Position numbers and translations under genes: made by a program. From the NCBI GenBank assembly GCA_030295235.1, contig AP026150.1:1-64000 (forward strand): a stretch of DNA of 64,000 nt, given 5' to 3'. Below, piece by piece: positions 23,301 through 35,352 of this stretch. The notes beneath the pieces were generated by a model. The model ran no database searches and was not told the DNA's origin. It was given only the letters and a program-made list of their open reading frames with translations. The DNA comes from Fistulifera solaris. Taxonomy: Eukaryota; Bacillariophyta; Bacillariophyceae; Naviculales; Stauroneidaceae. Within the stretch, counting starts at the first letter, position 1; each line of letters starts with the position of its first letter.

Positions 23301-26300
23301 TAGCTACTTTCCCCTCGATGTTTATCTTTGCCATCGGATCGCAGGTTCGCTTTGTCCAGAATCCGAGATTGATATCACACGTACTGCAACTCCACCAGGG
23401 ATCGTCACAGAGACCCAGATTCATGGCGGAGCATCTTTGGCTTGCTGTTGAAGATTTTACGATTTCCCCGGCGAATTTTACGGAACTGACGTCTGCACGG
23501 TTAGATCCGCTTCGGCAGCAGCCGACCGTTCCCGCTTCAAGTCTTGGATTGCTGCAAAAGTACCTTCCTGATATTGTTTTGAGCGTTACGCCGTTCTCGT
23601 AAAAGCTCTGCTCGACACACGCTGGTCTCGTGTATTCATAGTACAACCCAGCCTCAACTTCAACGATGCGAGGGGAATCAACCTCGCATTCTCTTCCGCT
23701 GCATGTCAAGGTCTCATCAAGCTCGACAACTCCTTGGTACGTGCATGTTCCGGTACTATCGGCATTACATATTGCAGCAAATAGAGGCGACGAGCTGGAT
23801 AGACGCAATCGTTGAACAGAATGATCCGTGATCCATGCTGAGTTTTGTCCCAGCAACCTTGGTCTAGGCACGGTTCCCAGGAGACGATACTGTGCTCCTT
23901 TGCGCAAAAAGTGCCTTGGTGGTAGATCGGAGCATAGCGGGTAATGATCTCCAACATATTGTCCATTCAGACCCATCTGGAACGAACAAGAATTAGTTTC
24001 GAAAAGGTTAGGGATCCGATGCGGCAGTAAAGCGTTCGGACGTACCTTCGGCGAGAAATCTCGCTTCTGTATTTCAATGCGCATGGGATCAATATCATTT
24101 CTCCCCACAGTCTCAATATTTCCTCTTCTTGGTTGTCGAGTGAAACCCGTGTACAGTCGGGCGTATTCTGTGATGTCGTCGTTCGTGTAAGTTGCAATAG
24201 TATTGCCGCTTGCATCCCTTCGGACGGTCCCATCTTGATTCAATTGATGTAAACCGATCGAGAACAATTGAAGGATCTCGCGAGAAAAATTCTCATCGGC
24301 GAAGACCATGCGGCGGTTTCGCGAATATTCATAGTGGGTTGAAGATTTATCGCGAAAGGAGAGCATCTCACCCATCATAGGTGAGAAAGTGACCTCCTTT
24401 AGAATATCTCGGTAATTTCCAAAAGCATTGCGGACGAATATGTCGTAGTAATGCTACACAATGCAAGAGAAGCGAATAAGGGGAAATTTTGTTGCCGAGG
24501 AAGGGAGTTAAAGGTGAATAACTTACCAGAAAATGCTCTGTTCGACTGGGTGACTCAATTGAACCTGGAGCGACGACAAGAATTTGCGACAAAACCCATG
24601 CCACTTTCTGTCTTAACTGATCATCAGCTTTCACTGCCATTTCCAACCAGATACTCGTTCGCTGCCTCTCTAAGTCGGCTGCACTTGTCGTTCGGTGCCA
24701 CACTGTTTGGGCGTCGAACCCCCCACGAAAGATTGTGTTTCCTTTGACCGGATTAGTGGCTACCTCAAATGGGCTGCCGCAAACCAATTGTGATCCTTCC
24801 AAAGCTTCGCTTAACAATATGTCTTCAAATGATTCGGCAACGGCGGGATTAGCAAGAACTAAAACTGTGTCACCAAGTCGGCCTAGCTCCGTAAGCTTTG
24901 TTTCATAATTGCTGTACCATCGTGACATTTCATGCCATGAAGGGAAGCTCAGCGTATAATTCCCAATGAGAGCAAATTGCTTGATTGGAGCCGGTCCACC
25001 TGGATGTCCATCAACTTTCGTCCATGCGGTGAAGTCGAATACTTGATAATTGGAAGGATGAGTATTCTTCCAGCATTGATTAGTCTTGTCCCGCACTGCA
25101 AAGTCAAACAAGGACACGTCCGAGCTTTTGCAAGTAACACCTAAAGATGGAAAGATGATGTCTCGTAAGAACGGATGCGTGTCGCTCGACCTCGACAAAA
25201 TGTCTTGAAAGGCGTTGAGCGTTTCACTGCCGACTTTGGGTGCATCGCATTCAGTTCCAGCCACAAGAACCCACCGCGACGTTGAACCCGGGGGAGCAAG
25301 GTGGCGTGTAAGGAGCATTTTCTTGTCTCAAACCGGTCACTGCGTAAATATACCGCTCACTGGCCATGAGGACTTTTTCGAAGTTGGTAGTGCTTAGCTC
25401 CACTGTTTCACTGGTGAGAGTGTCTCCTACGCTGCATGCTGATGAAGCATTCGAAGCTGAGAGTCGACAAAATTGTTCGTTGTCGAAGCTCGGTTGGACT
25501 AAAGCGCAAGCAACTCTATAATTCTCGCGATATTGTGCGGTTGCCTGTACTAGATCACCAGCTCCGTTTTCAAGTGGTTGTGTCGGTGTATTTTCTCTTA
25601 ATACAAAGCGGCTATCGTGGATCCAGTATTCACCTTTGTAGGAACCTATAATCGTGATTGTGTTTTCCGTATTCATAGGAATCTCATTGCACGAAGCATC
25701 TGTCAACGGTTCGACAATCATCAGCTCCTGCGGAAAGGCGAAATTGAAGTTGTCCCATTCCACCGTGTAGTCATCCAACGTAAGAACTGGTCGATCTGGT
25801 AGTGTGGTTCCGTTGAAGAAAACAGCCGGTACGCCTATGCGTTTGACCGTGTCGAAAACATTTTCGCATCTGCTTGCAATCCTTAGCTGCAAAGAGGCGT
25901 CGATCGAATTAGTAGGGTGAGTGCACAGCTGATATTCGCCATCGACGAACTCTCGGCCACTGACACTTGCAGCTGCCAGCTTGGTCGTTTTCACAAGAGT
26001 TCGTTTCTGGCCATTGACGAGAAGGAGCTTGCCCTCTGGAACTGTACGAATCTCTACCATTGTATCTCGATCTTTATCACTAAATGCATACTTGCGATAG
26101 CGACTGCCAACTTGACACGGGTGTGTAGTACCCCCTTGGCCGGACGAGTAATCAAAGCGGTGATTCAATCGTTCTCGATAATACTGACGATGCGAAGAGA
26201 CTGGTTGCTCGAATGCCGATGATAGCCACTGAACCGGGTCTTTAAATTGCCACATCGACTCACGTGTAGGCCCAAAAGTCGCTTGTTCCAAGAATCGAGC

Positions 26301-26876
26301 CGCTTTCACTAACGGTGCTGGAGCTGCGCGTTCAAAAGCTACTACCTCGTAGCGATACGATCCATACTGAGCCTGGGCTTCGGCAGTGACGGAAGGAAGT
26401 TTGGTCGTACATTGATCGTTTTGGCAGTCGATTTTCAAGGAAGCGTAAGGACCTGGGTACGTTTCCCACGGATTGCCATCATAGGATCGTGCCATGGGAA
26501 TCCGTACGCCCGTTTCGGCGACGATCCATAGAGAGCAGAGAGTCGAATATGTGGCGCGGGGTTGAATGATCGGAAGAACGAGTGTCATCGTCTCGTTGAA
26601 ATCGGTGAGTGCGACTGCTTGGTCCGGTACGCATTGTACTTGTGAACGCTGATTTGGGGCAGTAGCACATGGGCCGCACAAATGATTGCTCCTCTCACGT
26701 CTCGCTACCAAAGGAGATAAAACACAAACATCTGTGTTGGTATTCAAATCGCACATGGCGATTCGATTCATTCGCGAAAACCTTCGAGGCTTGCCACAAA
26801 GTTGCGAACATCCTTGTGCTGTGCTGCCCAGAAACCTTGTTGCAAGAGCGAAAAGGAATAATATTCTCATTATCAT
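20394..26876 (-). CDS. Copy 2: secreted DUF1800 / cytochrome b5 / DUF1501 fusion (subfamily II)
   Basis: Exons 26876-24527, 24453-24046, 23976-22765, 22686-22260 and 22183-20394; 2,061 aa after one frame correction. Signal peptide MIMRILFLFALATRFLGSTAQ. In order: N-terminal Cys-bearing region; DUF1800 part 1 (AARFLEQATFGP); cytochrome b5-like domain (YQVFDFTAW, GHPGG, then FPSWH 24 residues after the first His); DUF1800 part 2 (LRQKVAWVLSQILV, DENFSREILQLFSIG); Cys-rich exon from MGLNGQYVGD; DUF1800 part 3 (HQNVAPFLAIRFCQRFG); DUF1501 (LLLEGGYDSFNVLVP, SDHAWGGHYWIIGGDVKGG). The conserved FGRT reads FART here. A single frame change lies in a run of five C (minus strand, 25290-25294), most simply one extra base. 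Intron positions differ from copies 1, 3, 4 and 5 and match copy 6. Confidence 0.9.
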
Positions 26877-29018
26877 TGTGACTAATTCGCCTCGACTTCT
26901 TCAAGGCGAATGATAGCTGTTTGGAAATCAGTTTTCTATTCCACTTTGCGGATTGTGTGTTGGCATTTTGATTTTTGGAGAAGGTTTCGCTGACTTCAAG
27001 CCGAAGTTTATGCTTTTTTGTTGGGACGCACCTATCCAGAAGTTATATGTAACGCTTAAAGTTAGGGCCTTTTTAGAAGTGTCATTTCGGGTTTGTCCGA
27101 GAGCAATGGATACGTGATGGAACACAGGTCACAGGTCACACTGGTCACAGTCCCCAGGCAAAGTGTACATTTTGCACTTGCGAAGGTGCACTATCACTTC
27201 CATTATCATACGATTGACGTACAGAGTACAGAGTAGAGAGTAGAGAGGGCTTTTTGGGAAATGGGGAGTTTTCCGCCTCCTCTATAACAGTATCTCTCTA
27301 GTTCCACAGGTCACAGGTTGCGGGTTGCGGGCCCATGTCTTGGGTTCGGCAACTGATCCATTAATCGATTCTAGTCGTAAGTCGTATTCTCTCTCTCGTT
27401 GATATTGTGTATTGTGACTAGAGGTCAAAGCCCAGAGCCTCTAGCGCTCCGACTCCGAGAGGCAACTGTGCACTGTACAAGTACCAGGTAATTGAGTTAG
27501 GTGTTGAGTGTTGAGTTACTCAACGTTGAGTTCCGGTGGTTGGTGATTGGGATCATTGGTCATTGTCGTTTATGTCAGTACGATCACTCTTGAAGTGAAT
27601 AATTCTACGGGGTAAAGAGACTTTTTTGATTCGTGAAAGAACACTGTGCCTGAAAAGTCTCTCAAAAAGATAATTTTACGCAAGTCTTATCTGTGTTCCG
27701 TCAACAGTCAATACTACCGTAATATCGCTTCGAAAGTAGACATGCCTCCCTAAAAGTGGTATAATAGATAATAGAGCGGAGTTTGTTCATGATCGACCTA
27801 TCAAGATCATTCCTTTCCCAGTGACGGAACCGACCACAACCCATCACGAAATCTCGAACATCGTGTTCGAGCCACACTGCTACCTCGCCGCTGTTTGATC
27901 TACTATACTGGAACCAAAATAGCTATGATCACTATGTTGTCCCCCAAACCTGGTGCCTTGTTGCCAGGGCGAAAAGAAATAATACTCTCATTGTCATTTT
28001 GATAATAAAGTCTTGTCTTTAAGGAATCCATTCACTATTGCGAAAGCGCAAGTCGGCTTATTCATTTGGCTGGAAATGAATTAGGCCAAAGGTTGTGTTT
28101 TGTGTTTGGCGCAAACACATCGGCTGCGCTATAAACTGCCTGTGTATAAAGTATTGATGGGATACAACGCTGTCTTTTTGCATGAAAAATGGCTAATTTC
28201 TGATCGCAAACTTTAATTTGGTAAAGTTATCCCTTGCGCAGACTGATTCTCACTAGATTGCAGCCAAAAAAACTAAAGGAGGATAAAGATTATAATGATC
28301 AGCAGTCTGTCGTTAATATGTGCGGGCGGCGAACAAAGTGAGGCGAAACTAAAATCGGTATTCGGTCTTTAAGTCAAATTCACTGAAAAATTAACGTTTT
28401 ACTATTTATTCCTAATTTCCGAAACCAAGGAAGATTCTTTAAGTACAAAGTACAGGTTTTCGTTGTCTTTGGTCAGACCCAAAGTCATTGGGAAACTGAA
28501 AAGTCATTGTGACTTTGTCATCATACTATGCGCTCTTGGGTCGTGGGGCACCTGTACGTTTGTAAGCACAAAAATTTTGCTGGGAGTGTTTACTACTATG
28601 CCCCCCTTCATTGGATGACTTTTTGACCTTTGTGACTTGAAGGATGAGGTCGGAGTACGATACATTTCCCCGCTACGTTTTTGCTTTCCGCATCGTTTCC
28701 TCAATCAACAACTTACGTGAGGATTATTATCGCCTCGAAAAGTCTCTTGAGAAGTTTCCAGCAAGATCAAAGACGAACTCCCTTTCATTCTCAACTCGAA
28801 GGCTACTCTATTGGTCCGCAAGAAAAGGTCCCTGGGCTCAGTCGCGGCAAGCATACTTTTCTCTTTTTGATTTTCGCGAATGCCCCTTCGTAAAAACTGA
28901 CTTTCACCACAATTATTATCTCGTGCAACAATTTCATAGCGCCTTGCTTTCGTAATATCTACTTCACAAGATGCCTATTCATAAACTCAATTATCATAAA
29001 GCGCCCGTCAACTCTGTC
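26877..29018. other. Divergent intergenic region between copies 2 and 3
   Basis: Two kilobases between head-to-head copies, presumably holding both promoters. It contains a relic of a copy-2-like gene start (27932-27997, listed separately) and many short direct duplications at 27.1-27.6 kb (for example GGTCACA twice near 27126, GAGTACA/GAGTAGA near 27223-27245, GGTTGCG twice near 27312). No other gene recognised. Confidence 0.5.
27932..27997 (-). pseudogene. Relic of a copy-2-type signal-peptide exon
   Basis: Minus strand from an ATG at 27997: MTMRVLFLFALATR, almost identical to the copy 2 start (MIMRILFLFALATR), followed by six unrelated residues and a TAG at 27932-27934. The flanking DNA upstream is also similar to the copy 2 leader. 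This is a truncated duplicate lying about 1.1 kb upstream of copy 2 in the same orientation. Confidence 0.75.
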
Positions 29019-32000
29019 ATGATGCTGAAACAAGGTATGTTTATGAATTCATTGTGTCGAGAAGGGAGCTGCTCTTACCTTTTGTTTGCAAAGTCTTCGT
29101 GCTACTTTGGCTCATCTTCTCCCAAAGTGCCGACGCTCGTCGGACACCCATCAGAGATTTTATGAGAAGAATCAGTGGGGAGATTTTTCCTGTCGGTTGG
29201 GCAGTACAGTTTCATTGACCACTTATCGAGAAACAACCGATATGCGACTTGTCAACACGAAGACATCACCATCCGAAGTGTGTGTGCTTTGGAGAATCAC
29301 TTCGACAGGTGCTCGTATCCCTGTGGGGCGTTCATACGATGGAAACGATTGGGAAGCACATAGTGGACCGTATGCGACGCAAAAATTCACCTGCAGTGGC
29401 ACCACTTGCACGACCAATCTCCCGGCCAAATCAGACACGGAGCGATACGAGTTGGTTTCTTACCAGCGAAGAGCACTCAGTAAAGACGAGACGGCGGCGC
29501 GATTTTTGGAGCAAACCACGTTTGGTCCTCGCCGTGACGAGATTCGCGCATTTCCGGATGCTACAACGCAAACTTTTATCCAGTGGATTTTGAACCAATC
29601 GAATCTGCCAATTACTTCCCACCGCGCTGAATATCGAAAGCGCCTCAATCATCGCTTCCCTGCTAGTGGGAAAACGCGAGTTGGTCGTGTGACTCATCCG
29701 TGCGAGGCAGGCACCCGTTATCGTCGGGCGGCGTTCACCGACAAAGATCGTGATGCTATGGTGGAAATCAAAACTTTGTCCTCAACACAGAAAGCCCTTT
29801 CGATCGACGGCAACCTACGCACAGTAATCAATGCAAATCAGCTTTACGCGAATGCCGTACAAACAAGTCAGCAACTAGCAGACGGGAAGTAAGTATGAAT
29901 CGATGTCTAGTCTATTCCAATTTATCACCATTCGAGCTCATCATGACATCTTTCATTCAACAGATATCTCATTTGCGATATAGTTGAACCACGGATCGGT
30001 GGACAACTTCCTCTACAGCACAATGGAGTTTGCGGAAATCTATTTGCCGATAGTACCGAAGTCGGAAATCCAGCCATTGCTTTGGATTCTTCAAGTGCAC
30101 TGACAGTTACCATTGTTGATCTCAGCAATAAAGTGAAGGTAGTGGACACTCAATATCACGATGCTGAGCAATCGCTTCTTGTAACAATTCCATTGAGTCA
30201 ATGTACCCAAGTCTCTCAAGAAAGTCATGTCTTCGGTTTTTACAACGGCAAATACTGGCTTCATGATCCCCGCTTAGTAGTCCAAGACAATACGGTGGAG
30301 AACCCGAACGCCGAAGTGTGTACTTCTGCTCCGCCAACCTTCCTGAACGAGGCATCGTGTGTCCTTGCTGAAACTACCCCTTGCGTTACCACAATTGATC
30401 TGTCGGACTTACCTTCGACGGTTGACTTGACGGTGTCTACATTGCAACAAGTTTACGAGGAAACCGGTAAACTGATGTATGCCGTCTCTGGGCTTCGAGG
30501 ACCGTGGGAGCCTCCCTGTAAAGCGGAAACATTTTCTCGATGGGTTGTTGTCGCAGACGATTGTACGGACGCAACAATCAAAGACGCCACTCGCTCTTTT
30601 CTCCAAAACTTGATGACACGTGCGAAAGATAAGCAAAGCAACCCTAACATCCTAGATATCTTTGCGCCCTTTGCCGGATGCGATGCCACTGACGTGAGCA
30701 AATCTGGCTATAAGATTTCTGCCAACGGAAAATGTTACAAGAACGTCCATCCAAATCACTGGCAGGTGTTTGATTTCACCAAGTGGGCCGATGAGCATCC
30801 AGGCGGGGCACCCGCAATCAAACAATTCGCTTTGAGTGGAACATTCATGTTAAACTTCCCGGACTGGCACACCATGGAGCGTTGGACCACTAACATGAAG
30901 CAATTTACAAACATTGGACGTTTTGGCGACACCGTAACGAACCATCCTGCTTTTAAAGTACCGCAATCTGCACCGATTGAAGGTGGGCTTGCGTTGGTAT
31001 GTGGCAGCCCTTTCGAAGTTGCCAACAATGCATCGCTAGCCGGTTCTTTGCTCGAGGGCGCATTCGATGTTATCACGACCGACAACCACACGACTTCAGA
31101 ATCGTCTCTGATGGAGCAGAACTTGATGATTTGGATGGATGTTGCGTTGTCGAGCAAGGATCAGTTGAGACAGCGTATTGCGTGGGCATTGAGTCAAATC
31201 CTGGTTATATCCCCATCTAGCATTGAAGCTTGGTACACAAATGAACTTTTCCTTACGTACTACGACATCTTTGTAAGACACGCCTTCGGGAACTACCGCG
31301 ATATCCTCAAAGAAGTTTCCTATTCTCCGGCAATGGCAGAAATGTTAAGCTATTTGTGGTCAGCCAGGTACGTTAGGGTTCGTGTTTGTCTCATGTGGGT
31401 TCCGGTTCATCTCGTCAAAAAAAACAGTGGCATCATTTCTAACCAATTCTTGCAATCCACAGTACCAATATAATTTTTGAATGGTCTCAGCTGTTGCAGT
31501 TTCCGGATGAGAACTTCGCTAGAGAAGTGATGCAGTTGTTCTCGATAGGGTTAACTCAACTCAACCAAGACGGAACCCCTCTGTTAGATGAAAACAAACT
31601 CCCCGTGCTGACCTATTCGAACGATGACATTATGGAGTACGCCAGAATGTGGACCGGATTCAAGCAACAGCCTCGTCGAAACAACGTTGAGGAGTTTCCC
31701 TCGCCCTGGACTGGAAGTCTTGTGGATCCTTTGATGATTGACATCCAACTCCGCGACAGCCTTCCTAAAGTAAGTTGATTGTCGTTTCAAATGTGTCAGC
31801 CGATATTCCATGAAGCCTGACAAAGCTCGCAGATGGGTTTGAATCGTGTTTATGTAGGTGACGGATACCCGTTGTGCGTAGACTTGCCAAGCCAGCACTT
31901 TCTCAAACGTGGGGCAACCTACAAATTGTTGGGCCCCAAACCAAATCCCCGACTTTTATCCGACCCCGAAAGCTGGACAGACTCCGAGACGACGAAGGGC

Positions 32001-35000
32001 ATCGCTCTGGACCAAAACTCCAATTTATACAAGGCACTATGCAACCTTTCGAGTGGGGTGTGTTCATATCCCGCGATGGTTGTCTTGCAGTCAAACATGG
32101 TTTGCACGGGAGTAGAGTGCGACATTGACGAACCCCGCATTGTGAAAGTAAGCGACATGTATTACGAGTATTCACGTTTCCCTTGTGTTGAACAATCGTT
32201 TTTCAGCAACCCGACAATGATGACCAACCAATGGGGATGGTCCTACTGTGCCGATCGACGTGCCGCAGCAGGTTCTCTTGTATGTTGCCCCAACGACTAT
32301 GGTGACGCCGACATCAGCTTCGTAAAATTCGATGGAGAAAAGTTAAAATTCGATCGAGCTGCAGCACGCTGCACGGCGAATGGCATGAAGCTGTGTGACA
32401 GTCCATGGTGGGATTGCAACGACTGCAACGAACAGCTTGGTTATTGGACAAGTCATTCCTGTAGCTTGGCTGTTAAAATACATCGCGACGGAAAAGTCGG
32501 GATTGTGCACGACGTCGTTGACATTGAGAAAATTTACAGAAGCGTGCATTACAATGTTGACAAACAAACAAAGACGTCATTTCGGGTGGACTGGCAAGGA
32601 CCACTAGATTCATTCCTAAGTTCGTACAACACTCAATGTGCTTCGTCAGGCTGCAAGTTAGATCCTCTGGAAAATCTATGCATATGTCCTGTCGCCGCAG
32701 TAACGAATAGTGCAGTGTTTAACAGCGCTCCAACGGTGAACCAAGTCCTTCGTCAATTGCCTATTGGATCGTTCGCGCCAGACATCTTGGCAGGAAGTTA
32801 TAGTGCGAGAGATGTTGGCAATGGCGTTCTGATGCATTCCACGGACGGTTTATTTTCGGCCAAATCCGTTTTCCAGGTAAAAGATTCCAATGGAGTTACA
32901 CATTTTCGAAAGAACGTCAAGTCGACCGTCACAGTGGGTTCAGGAGGGTTATCTTTCCGTAACCCACCCCACTTCATTTCGCTTGCGTTTCCCGAGGTCC
33001 GCGACGCCGTATACGAAACAGATGCCGGTCTTGATCACTATTTCGTAAGTATGAAAACGCCAATGCACATGGATCGTTCCTAACCACATTACTGACACAT
33101 CACCTCCCTTTTTTCCTTTAGTATCATCCTAACGTCGCTCCATTCCTAGCCTCACGAATGCTGCAACGATTCGGTCAATCTAATCCATCTCCCCGAATGA
33201 TTGCTACGGTTGCAAATGCGTTTCGAACCGGCGTTTACTCTGTGGGAGGTGTTAATCTTGGAAGCAAAAAGTACGGCGACATGTTTGCTATGATGGCTGC
33301 CATCCTACTTGATCGCGAATCTCGAGCTCCTATTCTTGATGCTGATCCTGTTTTTGGGTCACTCCAGGAACCGTTTCTCCGCTATGTTCGCACAATGAGG
33401 TCGCTCGAATTTACATCATCTCCCGATTCTCCCTTCGTTCGCTTCCAAGCGTATCTTCCTAATGATCTCGGCCAGCAACCGCACTCGCAACCAAATGTAT
33501 TCTCCTATTTCAAACCAGAATTCACTCCGGCCGGACCTGTTGGAAACGCCGGTCTTTATTGCCCGGAGTGTCAGCTTACCGACGGACCGAAGGCGATCAC
33601 ATTGATGAATGCGTTGAACAGTCTTCTCAAATACGGATTGAGCCCAGACTACGGCGGGTTCGGATACGGACGAGACCTTGAGCCAGTGAAGGGCGATTAC
33701 TCGAACTCGTTTGGACACTTGGCCTTGAAGCTGAGCGATTCAATGACTACAAGTCAGGTGGTAGACGAGCTCGCCTTGCTACTAACAGCTGGTAGATTGA
33801 GTGCTCAAAAGCGGACCATGATGGTGAATGTGTTCAACTCGCTCGTCTCAAGGGCACAAGGCATTATCACAGTCGAGCAAATGATGCTGACGACGCCCGA
33901 GTTTCACACTAATAGCTTATCTCAGAATGGCGGCGGTGCCGTCTCCCCACCTCCTACACCTTCGCTGAATACAAGGCCTTACAAAGCAGTGATTTACGTG
34001 ATGCTTTCGGGTGGATTAGACTCTTTCAACATGTTTGTTCCCCAAACTTGTACTGGGAAAAATAGTGATGGTGTCACTGTCAACCAACAATACATGACAG
34101 AGCGTGGGGAGTTAGCAATTCCACTTGGTGAGCGTTCCTTGCAAATCACTGCTACCGGTCAGCCGTGTTCGACTTTCGCTATTCACAAAGACCTGCCGCT
34201 CTTCCGAACTCTTTACAATGCGGGCGATTTGACGTTCTTTGCAAACACGGGAGTACTGAACGAAGTGAGCGGGATCGACAAAATTAATTACATGGCCAAG
34301 ACACGCGTTCAGCTCTTCGCTCACAACTGGATGCAACAGGAATCAAAAACGATGGACCCAAAGGCAGCCAAATATGGCACAGGCGTCCTTGGTCGACTGA
34401 GCTCAGCGTTGAACGACAAAGGATACACACCAGGATCTGTTTCGTTTGATCGAGAATCGATTTCCAACGCGCCAGAACGTACCAAAACACCCCGTCCGAT
34501 TGTTGTGAGTCCCTACGGTGTTAGCGAATTCGACATCAAACCTTGGGAAGAAAAGTTTGACTTGACGTCATATGCCAAGCAGCTGAACGCCAAGCCGAGC
34601 CCGGGTGACTCCTTGTTTGGTCAGACATGGTCGTCCAGATTCATAGATGGCATGAACGAGGCACAATTTTTCCAGGATAAGATTGAGCAAGCTCCTTTAG
34701 GTGGTCATTGGGGCTGGGATATGGGGCACATTGGATATCAGTTCCGCATGCTCTCCAAGCTCGTGAAAAGTCGCGGCGTGAGAGGTGTGGATCGCGATGT
34801 ATTCTACACCGAGTTCGGTGGCTGGGATCATCATGACAATCAAGTCTGGGGCTTGCAAAGCGGTTTCCAGGAATTGAATAAATCTCTGAACTTGCTCATT
34901 ACAGAACTCAAGCTCCAAAATGTCTGGAACGACGTGACGATTGTTCTTGCCTCTGAATTCGGGCGCACCCTTACGCCCAACTCGGGCGGTGGTTCCGATC

Positions 35001-35352
35001 ACGGTTGGGGAGGGCATTATGCGATTATGGGAGGTGATGTGAAAGGAGGAAAGGTTCTCGGTCTTTATCCTACCGACTTGACCGAGAAAGGACCGCTGAA
35101 TGTCGGACGTGGGCGTTTCATTCCTACGACAAGTTGGGATGCTGTATGGAACGGTATTGCGCAGTGGATGGGAATTACCACAGAAACTGAGCTTGATTAT
35201 TGCTTGCCGAATCGAAAGGCGACTTCCGGTGTAAATGGATTTACAAATCTCTTTTCGCGAAGCGATCTTTTCAATCCATTGCTCGACAAAGACATTTGCG
35301 TGAACGAAAAGCTGCTTCTGAGGAATCGGAAGAAATACAAACCGAGACTTAA
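29019..35352 (+). CDS. Copy 3: secreted DUF1800 / cytochrome b5 / DUF1501 fusion
   Basis: Exons 29019-29034, 29094-29888, 29964-31367, 31463-31769, 31833-33044 and 33122-35352; 1,988 aa. The signal peptide is split by a phase-1 intron (MMLKQ | VFVLLWLIFSQSADA). Approximate residues: DUF1800 part 1 138-200; cytochrome b5-like domain 525-575 (HWQVFDFTKW, HPGG, DWH 24 residues on); DUF1800 part 2 668-815; Cys-rich module 842-1245; DUF1800 part 3 1215-1310; DUF1501 1530-1960 (MLSGGLDSFNMFVP, ASEFGRTLTPN, SDHGWGGHYAIMGGDVKGG). Two one-base T-run deletions interrupt the frame: near 29172-29176 (between signal peptide and body) and near 35267-35270. The second makes the open frame run on to 35398, whereas the frame shared with copy 4 ends in TAA at 35350-35352. 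An extra intron at 31368-31462 is shared only with copy 5. Confidence 0.9.

Noticed and set aside
28971-29018. Upstream ATG for copy 3 (MPIHKLNYHK)
   Set aside because: In frame, but it would bury the signal peptide; relatives start at the MM pair at 29019.
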